DNA of 64,000 bases from Ophiodon elongatus (GCA_016806645.1 JACSYO010002116.1:6194001-6258000), one strand, 5' to 3'; numbered from the stretch's first letter, positions 48,235 to 60,519 are shown. Notes: a model not told the origin generated them from the sequence alone. Numbers and translations: made by a program.

Positions 48235-51200
48235 CAACTTTAGGAAACCAGAGTGGTAAAAAATTCAACCACTACTGGACCTTCTCCTGTTATGTTGTTC
48301 AGTCCATGTGGGAGATATATGTGTACAATTACAGAGAAAATCAAGAGGGTCATATGTACAGTGTCTGGCATATCCTAAAATAACTTTGAGACACTGCCTC
48401 AAAAAAACTGCTTTAAACCTGAAGGACTACTGGTGTACGACAACTATATATGACTGAGTCTTCCTCTCTTAAAAGTCCACGTAACAACATGCTGTTTTGA
48501 ATTGTACACTTCAATAGCTGCAGATGGCAGTTTTGTGAGATTCCTGTGATATTGTAATAGTTGGCTGTTGTTTCTAATCATATTGTTTATAGTCAATCTA
48601 ACTAACTGCCATCACCATGACTGCAGATTTTTATGCAAATAGAACTGAGATAAGATCTGAAAAAATAAGTCCGCATGTGTGGCTTGTATGTGGCCAGTAG
48701 TCCTTTCTAGTAGTATATTTCTGAAAATCTTTGTCCTCTCACTCTTTGTTTTGTATACTTAAATGTTGCAGTATTTTAAATTCAAACAAAAGTAGATTTG
48801 ATAAATTACAGACGGAAATCATTATATCTTTGATTAAGTTTATTAAGAATATACAATATGCATTATAAACTCTGATCAGTAATTTACAGATGTGTATTTT
48901 ATTCACAGTACAATTATATTCAATTTGAAAAGAACTCCTCATTCCTTCTTTCAAGAAAAGTAACAATCTACACAAACATACAAACAAAAGTAATACGTAG
49001 GTAAGCCTATGACATGCTGGTATTAATATAAACCACGTGTTAATGCGTTCTGATAGTCATGATTTCCGCTTTCTGTTGCTGAGCATTAAGGCTGACAAAT
49101 TAGTACTATACCAAAAGAACTAAGCCCATAGATGAAACCTGAAGATGCCACCATCTATGGAATTCAGTTCTCATAGTACAACACTTATCAAAAGTTGGTC
49201 CTCAGGAGTCTCGAATAATTGTTTGACACAACTCATGCTTCATTAATAATGCTCTTTTCAACTCAGTTCACTGCCAATGTCTTCATGAAATAAAAACTAA
49301 ATAAAGCCATTTTGAATCAATAAAACAGCTTAAAAACCTTCTGGAATTAACTAAAGTGCGTTTAAGATTCACAAGTTACGAGATGTTGAGCGGCACGGTG
49401 AGGATGACTCACCCATGATCTTCCCTATTTCTCAAGAAATGCAGGGTGACGAGGAGACGATAACATCAGCCAAACTTCATTCATTGAAATATTGAGCAAG
49501 AGACCATTACAGTGGAAACTACAGTTGATCTTAAAAAGTGATTAATCTGAGTTGCCATGTGCATTACACAGTATATTGCAACATGTGATTCAAACAGACT
49601 TTTTCATAAATAGCAGAAACAAATTGAGAGGCATTTCGTGAAAGTACAATAAAACCAAAGTGGCAAACAAATCTCCAAATTAGGGTTGAATGGATCCAAT
49701 GCTGTGGTTAGACAGAGCATATGGGGCGTTCCAGGGTTTTCTGAGGAAATTCAACCATCTTAACCTAAGTATTTCTGGAAATGCTTCTCAGCCACTGAAA
49801 TGAAAGTCTGTCCTCTGGGCTGATGCAAGCACCGAATCAAATCATGGTGATAGTGCTCTGGTCAAGGCATGAAATGACTCATCGTTTATGGCATACACTC
49901 CCAGGAAAAGAACTTTGGGACAATGTGACTACTGACACACTGTTGGTCCATGTATCTTTGAACCCTCCAAAGTAAGTTTGATATTAACAGACTGGCGTCG
50001 TTCTACAGGATCTCTTCCTTTATCTAACAGTGACAGTATTGCAAAATAATTCCTCAATGTTATCTCAGTCACTGGAGTTTATTCAGTGAGTGTACATTCT
50101 TTTAGGAGACATGCAATACAGTACAATGAACTTTTTGAGGAAGGCCACACCTGAACACTTTCAGGAAACTCCTATCTTTCCGGCAGTTGGACTGGGAAAC
50201 AACCCGTTCTACAGCTTATTAAGCATTCCCCTATGAGGGCATGAATTCATTCTTAAAGCCTGCACTAGTTTAAACAGCTCTCCCACAAAGAGCGGGTTCA
50301 TTAACGCAGTATGAGAGCATTGACACCTTTCATCAGACAGGAGTAATAAAATGTGGAAGTTTTTTTTTTTTTATTTTAGTTTTTTTTTTTTTATAAATCT
50401 AATTCAAAAACGTCAAAACTTAAAAACACGTTGAAAGTTTGTAGCTTGTTGTTTTGAATAAGCATTTCTGACATTTTTAGATGAAATGATTTCCTTTTAA
50501 AATTGACAATAATTTGAGAAAGCTTTTCGACCTAAATACTTACCCCAGTCATTCACTGAAACTTCTCTCTCCAGATCTTGAATACATTAGAAATACATCT
50601 CCTCGTAAAAGGCCTCCCCGGGACTGTGCTCGTGCGGGGTCAGGCACTAAAGCACTCCTCAGCAGGCCCATCTCAACAAAAAGACGTTATGACGTTGAGT
50701 CAGCAGCAAGTCTCTCGAAACTACATGAACTTACAGTAAGCCATCCCTCCCTCCGGTTCACCTGCGTGTTCTGCTCACTCCCCCACGTCCTCCAGGCCCC
50801 GAGGAAGGACACAACACACTGCCTGACATTCAGAGCAAAGCACCTTAAATACCACCACCTTTCACATCACCCATCAGTCTCCCTCCCTCCTCGCTATCTG
50901 TTTTTCATACGCTCCCTCCGTTCGGTAAGCCTGACAGTCACTTCCCAGTAAGAAGGAAACGGTGGGAGTGGTGAGCAGCACGCCCCCTCACAGTGAATCA
51001 ACACATAATAGTTTCTGAGGAAAACCATCTGACTGGCCCTGCCCCCTGTTCCCATAAAGTAAGCAGGGGAAAGGCTGCGTCTACTCGAGGAACCAGGAAT
51101 TCCCCCACAGGCCATGAACAGCTGTCGAGATGTGAGACGATGACGAGGCAGACGCACTGGAAGTTTGCGGGCCCGGTGTATGCAAACAGAAACCGTGCTT

Positions 51201-52381
51201 GGTGTTTTTGTAAGAGAAATAAGTCTTTTAAAAAATACAATGCGTTCATATCATAGGTGGAAATTATATCCACACACGGTGGGTGTTGAAATGCATAGTC
51301 ATGTTTGAGGTGGTTTCCTAGAAATGTGTTTTTTTTTTTTTTTTTACTTTTATCTTTGCTAAATATTATTTGTCAGAAGGTCAGTGTTCTACTTGCGTCA
51401 TGGGGCATGATTACGATGAGATGGATTCATGTGAATATTTGTGTAGCTTGAGTCATTTACTCAGGTGAGGTCTGATAGGGGTGCATACAATAGCACAGGC
51501 TTCCTAAAATAACTTTATTTGCTCTCTGGTCTTAGTCAAACATGACACGGATGTGATACTGATTCTGTTCAATCAGTGGAACATGACAGGACTGGGTCAG
51601 CAGGGTAAAACCGCAGTTATTGAACAAGCTAGCTGACAGTAACACAACAGTTTCGTTGGTCACTGACCTCGTGAAAACCCCTTTTACCTCGTCACCACAA
51701 ATACGAGAAACAAGTCGGAATTGCATGCATACTTCCTCAAAAAAAAGGAAAAAAAAGGCCTGTGAGAATAATTAAATTGATTTCCTTGATCTGGACAAAG
51801 AGGGGATTCCACACAGCGTAGTTCCCTGTACTTGGATGTGTATTTGCACATATTTCGTGTCTGTAAGTTCTCGTGCCAATGTGTCGAGAGTTTCTGTTTG
51901 GCAACGGAGCACACCCAGATTACGTAATGACATTAACTGATGCTAAAACCCCACAGAAAACTACTTAAAATAACAGGTACAGAGACCCCATAGAGTCCCA
52001 CCAATGATGTGCAGTGACTTTAGAATCCGCTTTCAAACTACATCCTTGGGCTGGTAGGATAAGTTGCAATTGACATTTTGTGCCGGACTTCAGAAACAAG
52101 CCTGGCTTTCATGCTGCTGTTTGAACACTGGGGAAATCACTTGCAAAGGTCACTGAGCCCATTTCCTTTCTTTTCTCCACATGCATCTAAAGACCAGTAA
52201 CAGCCCCTTTCAACTGCACTTCACTTACCGGTAGACATATTCAAATTTCTATATAGGAAGTGAAATGAGGTATAGGTAACTAAAGACCAAATAGGAGATG
52301 AGACAGCATATTTTATTACAGCTCTTCCTTGTTTTACCACAGTTGCTCTTACATACAACTTGAAAGCACATTGAATCTTTT

Positions 52382-52392
52382 TTTATTTTATT
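52382..52392 (-). promoter_or_regulatory. mettl18: mettl18 poly(A) signal (two overlapping AATAAA)
   Basis: Two overlapping AATAAA hexamers on the minus strand lie 53-63 bp after the mettl18 stop, implying a very short 3' UTR. Confidence 0.65.
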
Positions 52393-52444
52393 GTCAGTTA
52401 TTACATGACTGAAGCTGCATATCAAACCCAGCTGCTTTACTCAT

Positions 52445-55400
52445 TCAAGTGCTCTTTGCCGTTCTAAAACGAAGGACGACTACATGCCTCTGAAGTCCTT
52501 CTTCGCCATCCCACAGGTGATCCAAAGAGAAAACACCCCTCCGCTCCACAAACGTCTCAAACAGGTGCAGCCCACCACCGACACCGAAATAGTGGGATTT
52601 GGTGGCGAGGTAGACCAGTCCATCTGGTGCAAGCAGTTTGTGGAGGGTCTCGTGTAGCGCCGGGTAGTATGCGGTGTTGTAGATCGTCTCTGAAGTGAAT
52701 ATAATGTCATATCTGGGTCGTGGCTCCTCCTTTTGAACCAAAGCAAGAAATGTGCTCCAGTCGCCGGAGAAGAAACGACACTTTGATAGGTCTGCAGCGC
52801 TTTTCTTAGCTGGTGGGTTGCCATCTTTTACCTCTTCTTTCTCTTGACAACCGTCTTCCTCCTGTACTTTCCCCTTGCCCCTCCCTTCTCTGTCATCTTC
52901 ACTGTCTACTTCGTCATTCTCTTGGCAGTTTACTATCACATTTGGCACCGTGAGCTGTTCAATAACTGTACTGTTATAATCTTGGAAGTGGATCTGCCTG
53001 GCTCCTCTGTGCAGAGCCAAGATCCCCAACAGCCCCGCACCGCAGCCCAAATCCAAAACAGCCTTCCCACCAAAGGTCTCTCCGTCTTTCTCAATCAGCT
53101 CCAGAAGGTCGTACGTGCACTCCCACACCTTAAGCCCTCCCTCGTACACGCCAGAGATGAGATCGGACCTCTGCTCCACGGTGCGAGAGAGAATTTTCTC
53201 CTCGTCCTCTCTCTCCGAGGCCGTCTTTTCAAAGACGGTCTCATTAAGGAAGTGAAGAGGGGGAAGAGTTCCTATGGTAACCGTTTCCGTGACAGCATCC
53301 CTCAGGAAGAACTCTGGGTCAGATAGGGGAAGGTGCTCTTTGGCCTCTTTTACTGGCTCTGCTGGTTTGGCATCATCCTCCATCTGAAAAATAAAAAGCA
53401 GTGTGCATGGTTAAATACCAAATGTATTCCCTCAGCTACATGTGTGTCTAATGGCTCTGTGCAAATACTTCAAGTTGGAAACATCATGGCTTAAGGGACA
53501 CTTGGCAGTAGATATATGAAATCAGCAATGCACTGAGGCTGTGTAGCTGGATGCAAGTAGCATGGCATTGTTCATATTTAAATGATTATGGTGCTTTTGG
53601 GTCTTCATGTGAATTTCCGAGGGATTGTGGAGGTCATGAATATGGTGTGATGTGTGCTTTCAGTGTTTTGGAAAGAAACTAAATGAACACTGTTCAAAAC
53701 AATTAAAAACTCTCACTTAGCATTCGACCATATCTCTCCAACTACCTTTCTGACTTTACTTTCTTAACATACTTTTAATTCTTACTGACTAATAGGCTGT
53801 ATGTAAGTAGTGGTCATGTTGAAACGCTGCTTTTTGTGGCTTTGATAACGACATTGTAAATGGGTTCACAACTCCAAGCTTCCATTAACATGGCTCATGT
53901 GACATCTGGTCTATATGTGAAAACACCACAAACACGTAAGAACTTGGATTTAAACAGATCCATAACAGTGCAGTGTAGATTTGATGGTAATTAGTTTACA
54001 CTAATGCTACAGCGTATCCACCGTGTTTCGTTTGATTCTATATGTATTTATTAGTTACATAACGCTCTTAAGTCTATATAATATGTGCTCTACTAATAAA
54101 GACTGGTTGACCGGTTGATGAACTTACACGAGACCGTTACAAATAAGCCGTGTCATTCACTGTGTGACTGCAACACTGTTTGCAAAGAGCGTATGGGAAT
54201 TGGTTGGTCTCACTGTTAATTTCGTTACAACCACCCGAGCAGAACCGTTTAGATAAAGTGCCTGACCTTTAGTGTCAGAGTAACAACTCACACAGTCTAC
54301 TATCAGTATGAATGTAGGATTTCTGCTATGACTTTTTATTGACGGTGCAGATGTCAAGGGCATAGGCAAGGAGTTTGCCTCCTACCTGCCCACCTAACTT
54401 TCATTTCAATTTGTATTGTTATTTCTGAGGGAATGGTACAGAGGAAATGACTCCGTTAAAAAATCTGCATACATCTATAGTGCGAGTGTGTGTTAATGAG
54501 GGGGCGTGTCCCTGCAGTTTTCTATCTAAACTCTCTACTGCAAAATAAAATATTTAAAATGTCATTATTATACATAATTAACACATTAATTCATTTAAAT
54601 GGCAAAAAGGTAAACTACTAAACCCATCTTATTAACAAGTTTAAGGATTATTTTTCTTCCTTATGGGAGTTTTTACCCGCAGAGCAATCAGCTTCTCTTA
54701 TTAAAATGAATATAATTATCATTCAAACTGTGTCTGATAAATGAGTCTCTCGTCAAGACAACAGGTAGCACAAAAATACGCGAATATATCAAATAAAATA
54801 TCACCAAATGAAAAATGACCATGGCAGATAGTCATAGTTTTCCGTCAATTTTATAATGGAATTTGTGTTGAGATATTTAAACAAACCATCTGTCGACAGC
54901 GACATAAAAGCAAAAATTGGTCTCTTGAAAAAACATAGCGACAAGAAACGGTATTCGACGCAACACCTGTTGGTGTTCGTTGATTGTAAGCCCATGGTTG
55001 GCCAAATAAAACAATTATTGACAGTTGCCACACTCATTTAAAGTCTAAAGGACCTGCAGAGGCACACAGAGTCAAAGTACACGTCAAATAATTTCTTTCC
55101 CAAATATGTTTTCTGTCATTTTAGGTAGTTCTTACAACGCTAATGTATGTTTAAGTGTTCATTTTTCATCTTTCATGTGAGGTGGCAGCTCTCCCCATGT
55201 GGCCGTGTTCTGCTAGTGATTGACTCGGCCGGGCGTGTGGGCGGGGCCTCCATACGACACCATTCGTGTGGGCGGGGCCTCCATACGACACCATTCGTAT
55301 GGGCGGGGCCTCCATACGACACCATTCGTGTGGGCGGGGCCTCCATACGACACCATTCGTGTGGGCGGGGCCTCCATACGACACCATTCGTGTGGGCTCG

Positions 55401-55817
55401 ACATGTTTTCCTCCCGTGTGTCCGCAGCATGGAGACATGAAACTACATTATACGACAGCTGAAGTTTTGCACAGTGGGAGGAAGTGGAGACGCGTAGTCT
55501 GCCCATCTATATAATATAAGTAGGTTCCCAAGTAGTCTTGGGACACAGCAATATGGTCCTGTTTCCCCCTCACCCAGCCCTCATAAAAGGTATACACATG
55601 TTATATCTTTCTTTCAATAACGACCATATCCAATGCCAGATGACAGCAAGTTGTGTCAGAACTCCTCCTGCCTGACAGCTTTGTGCAATTTAACCCAGAC
55701 AAGGTTTATGAGTGAGCTTGCGTTACTCACATGTTTAGCAGCGTTATCTTCCTTTCCATGTTGCAGTTCATTTCCAGCCACGTCGTCCGGGACGTCGAAG
55801 TTAAAACAAAAGGACAT
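52445..55817 (-). CDS. mettl18: METTL18 histidine protein methyltransferase, 2 exons, 341 aa
   Basis: METTL18 methylates the tau nitrogen of a histidine in ribosomal protein RPL3 (His245 in human), affecting ribosome function. Exon 1 is 55817-55731 (29 codons, starting MSFCFNFDVPDD, like human MTFQFNF) with donor GTGAGT. Exon 2 is 53383-52445, preceded by CAG. Total 341 aa against 372 in human. Exon 2 opens with an in-frame ATG that could mislead single-exon prediction. The SAM-binding motif VLDLGCGAGLLG is at about residues 138-149, followed by HFQDYN. SETIYNTAYYPALHET and KSHYFGVGGGLHLF are METTL18 signatures. An acidic, low-complexity insert (EDDREGRGKGK region) lies between the SAM core and CRFFSGDW. 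The gene is head-to-head with zdhhc16, with 1.48 kb between start codons. Confidence 0.95.
53384..55730 (-). other. mettl18 intron 1
   Basis: This 2.3 kb intron is mostly AT-rich unique DNA. It holds the GC-box minisatellite (55235-55397) and an unassigned 61-codon plus-strand ORF (54856-55041). Confidence 0.85.
55235..55397. repeat. 31-bp GC-box minisatellite, 5 full copies plus a partial
   Basis: Units start at 55235, 55266, 55297, 55328, 55359 and 55390 (partial). Each full unit includes GGGCGGGGCC and CATACGACACCATTCG. The third unit differs by GTAT for GTGT. The copies are otherwise nearly identical, so the array looks young. Because 31 is not a multiple of 3, all frames stay open and give spurious repetitive ORFs. 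Confidence 0.97.
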
Positions 55818-56254
55818 GATGACGGACAACCCAGCACACAGTTAGAGGTTGGAGGGTTTGTGTCCCCCGCTTACTGTGGGTTCCACGTGGGGCGAGTGTA
55901 GCTCGAGCAGAGCGCCGCTACATATGAGAACTACAAGTCCCAGCATTCCTTAGCATCATAATAACCGACACGCAGCTTCTTACCTTTCTAATAATTTAAA
56001 GTGACTGTTTCAGAAGAATACAACATAGGAAATTTAAAGCGCAGACATGTAAAGTTCTGGAGGATCTATCTGTCTGAAATGTCGTAATTTATTCCGGACT
56101 CAGACTACCATGATGCCTTTCGCCACGATTCTGGCGCACGCGCACTAACTCCGGATCAGGATTTGGATCTTAACTCTAACAGAAGGTCCCTGGTCCTGCT
56201 CTTCTTCGCTAATATTTCGCAATAATCTCGGTTTTTTTTTGCTTCCTTTTGGAA

Positions 56255-56299
56255 ATGTCGACGGGAGGGGTGGTTACGGCAGGTTTCTTGCCTTCATAG
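56255..56299 (+). other. Short upstream ORF (14 aa) in likely zdhhc16 5' UTR
   Basis: An ATG after GGAA opens 14 codons before TAG, all inside the inferred first exon. Its use depends on where transcription starts. Confidence 0.3.
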
Positions 56300-56921
56300 A
56301 AAAAGTGAGTATTCCCTTAAATGCAATATGATTGAACATAGACATAATACATAAACACTGGATGACAGACAAACACAAGGGTTTTTTGGAGCGACAGGAT
56401 TCTCTAAGACAGCTCACAGCCATGTGCATTATGGACACATTATATGTCGACGCGTTCACGAGGCGATAGCTTACCTAATTGCCATGAAATGGTCTTTAAA
56501 TAGTCGAGCATTTGCTTGATGTTGTGCAGCTGGACGTTGCTGCTTGACAAGTGTCTACTTCAGGCCACTGCCCCCCTCGCGCACCTCAGGTGTCTGCAAA
56601 ACCTGCACTCAGACTACACCCTGTCTGGAATGCAGACAAGCAACTAACGACAGGCTTTTGCCATATTTTAACAGCCAGCCCCTTTTTCATGCATGCTCGC
56701 TGCTTTTCCTCTATGTGTCTCCATTTCATTCACACGCGAATGCTCTGGCTCGTTCACCTGTCCACACCGTTACACTGTAGACGCACCTGGTGAGGTGAAA
56801 GTGTCAGTAGGAACAAACGGATACGTTATGGTGAGTTATACAAGCAATTCATCTGCCAAAACATCCAAGTTGACCGGCTCCCAAATTCCGCGTTTGGTAA
56901 GTTTGACACGATACACTGAAT

Positions 56922-57160
56922 TAGAGCTGAAACGATGGGTCGATCGACAGAAAATTAATAGGCAACTACCGATAATCAATTTAAGAATTCTAAGAATTGT
57001 TTAAATGCAAACCATTGTTCGTTTTTTTTGGTCTAAATATAAAAAAACATAAAAAATAGACATTTGTCACAATCGTTCTGAATTTTGTAGACCAAACAAT
57101 GAATTGATTGATCATAATCAAGATCTTTAGGAGAGTATGCGATGATATTTGCAGCCCTAC
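56922..57160. mobile_element. TAGGGCTG-type MITE-like element with both ends, zdhhc16 5' intron
   Basis: The element begins TAGAGCTGAAACGATGG and ends TTTGCAGCCCTA, so the termini are inverted repeats (TAGAGCTG against TAGGGCTG). Internal ATAGACATTTGTCACAA and TAGACCAAACAATGAATTGA fit the family. It ends about 114 bp before the coding exon. Confidence 0.75.
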
Positions 57161-57298
57161 AATGTACAGCTTGTCAAAATGACTCACTATGTCCTTTTAT
57201 TATTTTTTTTATTTTTAAAAGCTGGATTTATAACACATGCAATTTGCAATATTGTTTATTTATTCTCCCCAAAGGTGTGGGCATATTATCGATGCAGA

Positions 57299-60169
57299 AT
57301 GCGGTGGTTTCTCGGCTCAACGCTCCACCTGCTGCGGTGTGTACGGTTAAGGTCATGTACCAGGAGAGGAGGAAGGAACACACTGCCTTTGTGTATCAGG
57401 GCAATGTGGGCTTACATGAGACTGCTGGTGCAGTCATTGTACTTCAGCTCCCTTACAGACTCAGATGTGGTTTTCGACTCAGTCTTTGAACCATTGTTTA
57501 AGACCGTGGACTATGTCACACGCTCGTTCGGCACGGTGAGTGTTGAGGCTCTGTCTGTGTGCTTGAACTAGTTACAGGAGTTTCTAAGTTTTCCTCTGAA
57601 TAATGCTCCCTGTGGGCGTCCTCTGTCTTTGTCCTGCAGATGTTTGTTTGTCTGGTGGTGGTACTGACGAGCTCCATCTTGGTAATAACGTATCTGATCC
57701 TACTGCCTATGATCATGAAGACATACTCTGCTCCGTGGGTCGCTTGGCACCTTTTTTATGGACACTGGAACCTCGTCATGATTGTTTTCCATTACTACAA
57801 GGCGATCAGGACGTCCCCTGGGTACCCCCCTACGGTAAGACATCACCTACAGAACCACAAAAAAAAATTGCTAATCTGGTCTTGATTTAAATGTACATTT
57901 ATTAATGCAATGAAAATGCCCTCTTTCAATCAGGAAAAAAATGACAGTCCGTTTGTGTCAGTCTGCAAAAAATGCATCATTCCCAAACCAGCAAGAACAC
58001 ACCACTGTGGTATCTGTAACAGGTGAGTCGGTGTTGTTTTCCTTCTGTTCTGGTATTTTTCTTATTTAAGTCTTTTTTAGTGCTGTTAGGCTGAATTTCA
58101 AACTTCCAAAATGCTTTCACAGCTAAGGTTAGAAAAGTGGATATCTTTGACTGAATAAGTTATAGGTTGGTCTTTAATCATATAATTTCTTTAACTAATT
58201 AACTAGTTGATTTAATGAAAAATCTGTCAATGTTTTTCTCCAGTGTTGCTCCCCCTTTGCAGATGAAGGCAGTCAGGCCAATTTTAGAGATGTGACTATC
58301 ATTTTGTGCTATTATTTAATTGCTCAATCTTCAGAAATATCTTGTCGACCAAGATCCTGCCGACTGCTTAGTGGAATATAATGGATTTACAGAGATGCAG
58401 GCTAGCAAGAAGTCTGTTGGTGGCAGGCCACAGCCTCGTGTTAAAAGCAAGGAAAACCCTCTCAAAATTGTCTATGTACATTTCAGACTGAACATTTGCT
58501 TTTTCCTTTCCAGGTGCATTCTGAAAATGGACCATCATTGTCGTATCCTTTGTGCTAACGTTATTTCGTCTTTTTATGTGACTATGAAAAGTTGGTGGTT
58601 TTCCTTAATGTCAGCATCTCAGCCTGGCTGAATAACTGCGTGGGCCATTTAAACCACCGTTATTTCTTCTCCTTCTGCCTCTCTCTGGCCTTGGGCTGCA
58701 TCTACTGTAGCATCAGTGGAAGAAACCTGTTCCTAGACGCATACAATGCTATTGAGGTGAGAAGCTCAGACTTGCGCCACATTGTTTGACCGCTGTTGCT
58801 TTTGGCCCTGCTTGGAGTTTTGTCCTTGTCAGACTTGTCAGACTTGTTAGTATTGTCTGTTACTTTTCCTCCATGTCTGTTACCTTTCTCTGCTGGGTTT
58901 TACTGATGCTTACCGACACTGCCTTGTTTCTGTCTTTTACACTCGGGTTTGTGAATGCGGGCTGTTCCATCAGCGCTTCAAGCATCTGGATGTGGAAAAG
59001 CCAGGGGTACCAGTAACAGGGATGGGGATTCTTATAGGGCTTCTCCCCCCTGGTCAGGTACAGTCTCAAAAGTAGACGCACAATAATATAAGCTTATGTG
59101 TTATTATCTGTTCGTTATGTAATATTTGTTTTTGTTTGTTGTCAAGACCAACTATCAGACAGCTGCACCGCCGTACACCTTTAAGGACAAGATGATTCAT
59201 AAGAGCATCATCTACATGTGGGTGCTTACCAGGTAAAATATGCATTTCATATTGCCCCCTGCCACCCATACTGTAGGACCATGCCACCTACTTTTTCACA
59301 AGTCCATATCACAAACTAATTCAAAGCAGGCTTTGTGTTTGTAGTGTGCTCACACTGGAAAAATGACACAATTAAGTATGCATACTGAATCGCAAAAATG
59401 TTTGAGCGAGCTGTTGATTGACACTTGCTCCACAATGAAGCGCACAAAGGAAATGCATTTTTGCTTCCTCTTTGTCAAGTATAATTGGCAGAGGCTTTCC
59501 AAGTTTACAATTTGATTAGTACAAGACGTCTTCAGACATGCTGTCAGTATGTAGTATAGAATTGTAACATGGTGGTTGTCTCATTTTGGCAACGGATCAA
59601 ATACAATGCGTTTTTTGTTCTATTAGCACTGTGGCAGTGGCCCTGGGAGCTCTGACCATGTGGCATGCGTTCCTCATCTCCAAAGGAGAGACCAGCATCG
59701 AAAGACACACTAACGGCAAAGAAACAAAGCGACTGGCAAAACGAGGACAGGTGAGCATGTTGAGTATTTTAATGTCTTACTGTTTCCACTTGTGTGAGAC
59801 ACAAACCTTCAATTAAAAGAAATTGGAGGTTTAATTGACAATGACAGTACTAAGTTTTTAAATGCTCCTGTTCTTTTTCTTTAACTGCTTTGACAGATTT
59901 ACAAAAACCCTTTTAACTATGGCAAGCTGAATAACTGGAAGGTCTTCTTGGGCGTGGAGAAGACAAGGTGTGTCTCTCTGATTGTAAAATGTTTTTAATC
60001 TATAACCAGTGCTGCCTTGTATTTCTTGTAACCTGTTCTGCTTGATTTGTTTGTTTTTGTCTCTAGTCACTGGTTGACACGTGTTATCCTTCCCTCTGGA
60101 CACACCCCACCTGGTGATGGTTTGAAATGGGACAGCTTCCCCTTTAAGAAGGATTTAGTACCTGTATAA
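57299..60169 (+). CDS. zdhhc16: ZDHHC16 palmitoyltransferase, 10 coding exons, 383 aa
   Basis: ZDHHC16 is a multi-pass ER/Golgi S-acyltransferase of the DHHC family. Exons: 57299-57535, 57640-57834, 57934-58022, 58514-58542, 58623-58756, 58974-59057, 59147-59232, 59627-59750, 59897-59967, 60067-60169. Phases close to 384 codons with TAA; human has 377 aa. The cysteine-rich domain runs from C155 to about residue 196, and the catalytic motif DHHC is at 180-183. Membrane segments are seen near 80-105 and 112-130, in YFFSFCLSLALGCIYCSI, and in the segment ending ALGALTMWHAFLI. The signature PARTHHCGICNR and the C-terminal WKVFLGVEK, HWLTRVILPSGH match ZDHHC16 rather than other DHHC enzymes. The catalytic motif is encoded by a 29-nt microexon. 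The paralogue (a or b) is not resolved. Confidence 0.95.
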
Positions 60170-60513
60170 CAGACTTGACTCGGGCATACTTGTAGCCTAC
60201 TACCAGCAGTCATTGCTGCGTCCAACTCGCTCTGGTCATTTGATCTGGTTGGCTGTTAGGATCCCTGCATGGTGGCTCCATACCGCTGAAGAAATGGGGA
60301 CATATCGGCCTCCAATACCGCAATAACTTGCAGAGACATTGCTCGTGGTTCGGTCTATATTTTTTCACCAGTGAAAAGACAATGTGTCATGGACGGTTTG
60401 TTCTTTACTGGGTTTTACTTGGTTCTACAAACGGGTCTTTTGACTCTGAGCATTGTGAAAACTGCAGTACCATGATAATGTGTTATTTATCTGTATTTTT
60501 TACCTGTTAAGTT

Positions 60514-60519
60514 AATAAA
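60514..60519 (+). promoter_or_regulatory. zdhhc16: zdhhc16 poly(A) signal
   Basis: AATAAA lies 345 bp after the stop codon and is the first clear signal. Confidence 0.7.

Larger units (their letters stand above)
45261..52444. other. sufu-mettl18 intergenic interval without a supported gene
   Basis: This 7.2 kb AT-rich interval contains the 3' tail of a non-LTR retrotransposon (45440-45603), degenerate AT-rich repeats (45670-46130), a (TC)n tract (46276-46313), a (CA)n tract (48173-48231), T-rich runs near 50360-50391 and an exon-like segment (50575-50735). The rightmost part near 52380-52444 is mettl18 3' UTR. No ORF resembles a known protein. Confidence 0.65.
55818..57298. promoter_or_regulatory. 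mettl18/zdhhc16 bidirectional promoter and zdhhc16 5' UTR
   Basis: The two genes diverge from this interval. A ZNF143-like site (ACTACAAGTCCCAGCAT) is at 55930, a second similar motif (ACTACCATGATGCC) at 56104 and an NRF1-like site (GCGCACGCGCA) at 56134-56144. A likely noncoding zdhhc16 exon 1 ends at about 56304 with GTGAGT. The exon 2 acceptor is AAAG at 57271-57274. Between them lies a complete MITE-like element. Confidence 0.65.

Noticed and set aside
52844..53326. 160-codon plus-strand ORF over mettl18
   Set aside because: It is antisense to the conserved methyltransferase exon and shows no family resemblance.
55166..55514. Several overlapping repetitive ORFs on both strands
   Set aside because: They are translations of the 31-bp minisatellite. 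The unit length is not a multiple of 3 and has no stops, so every frame stays open.
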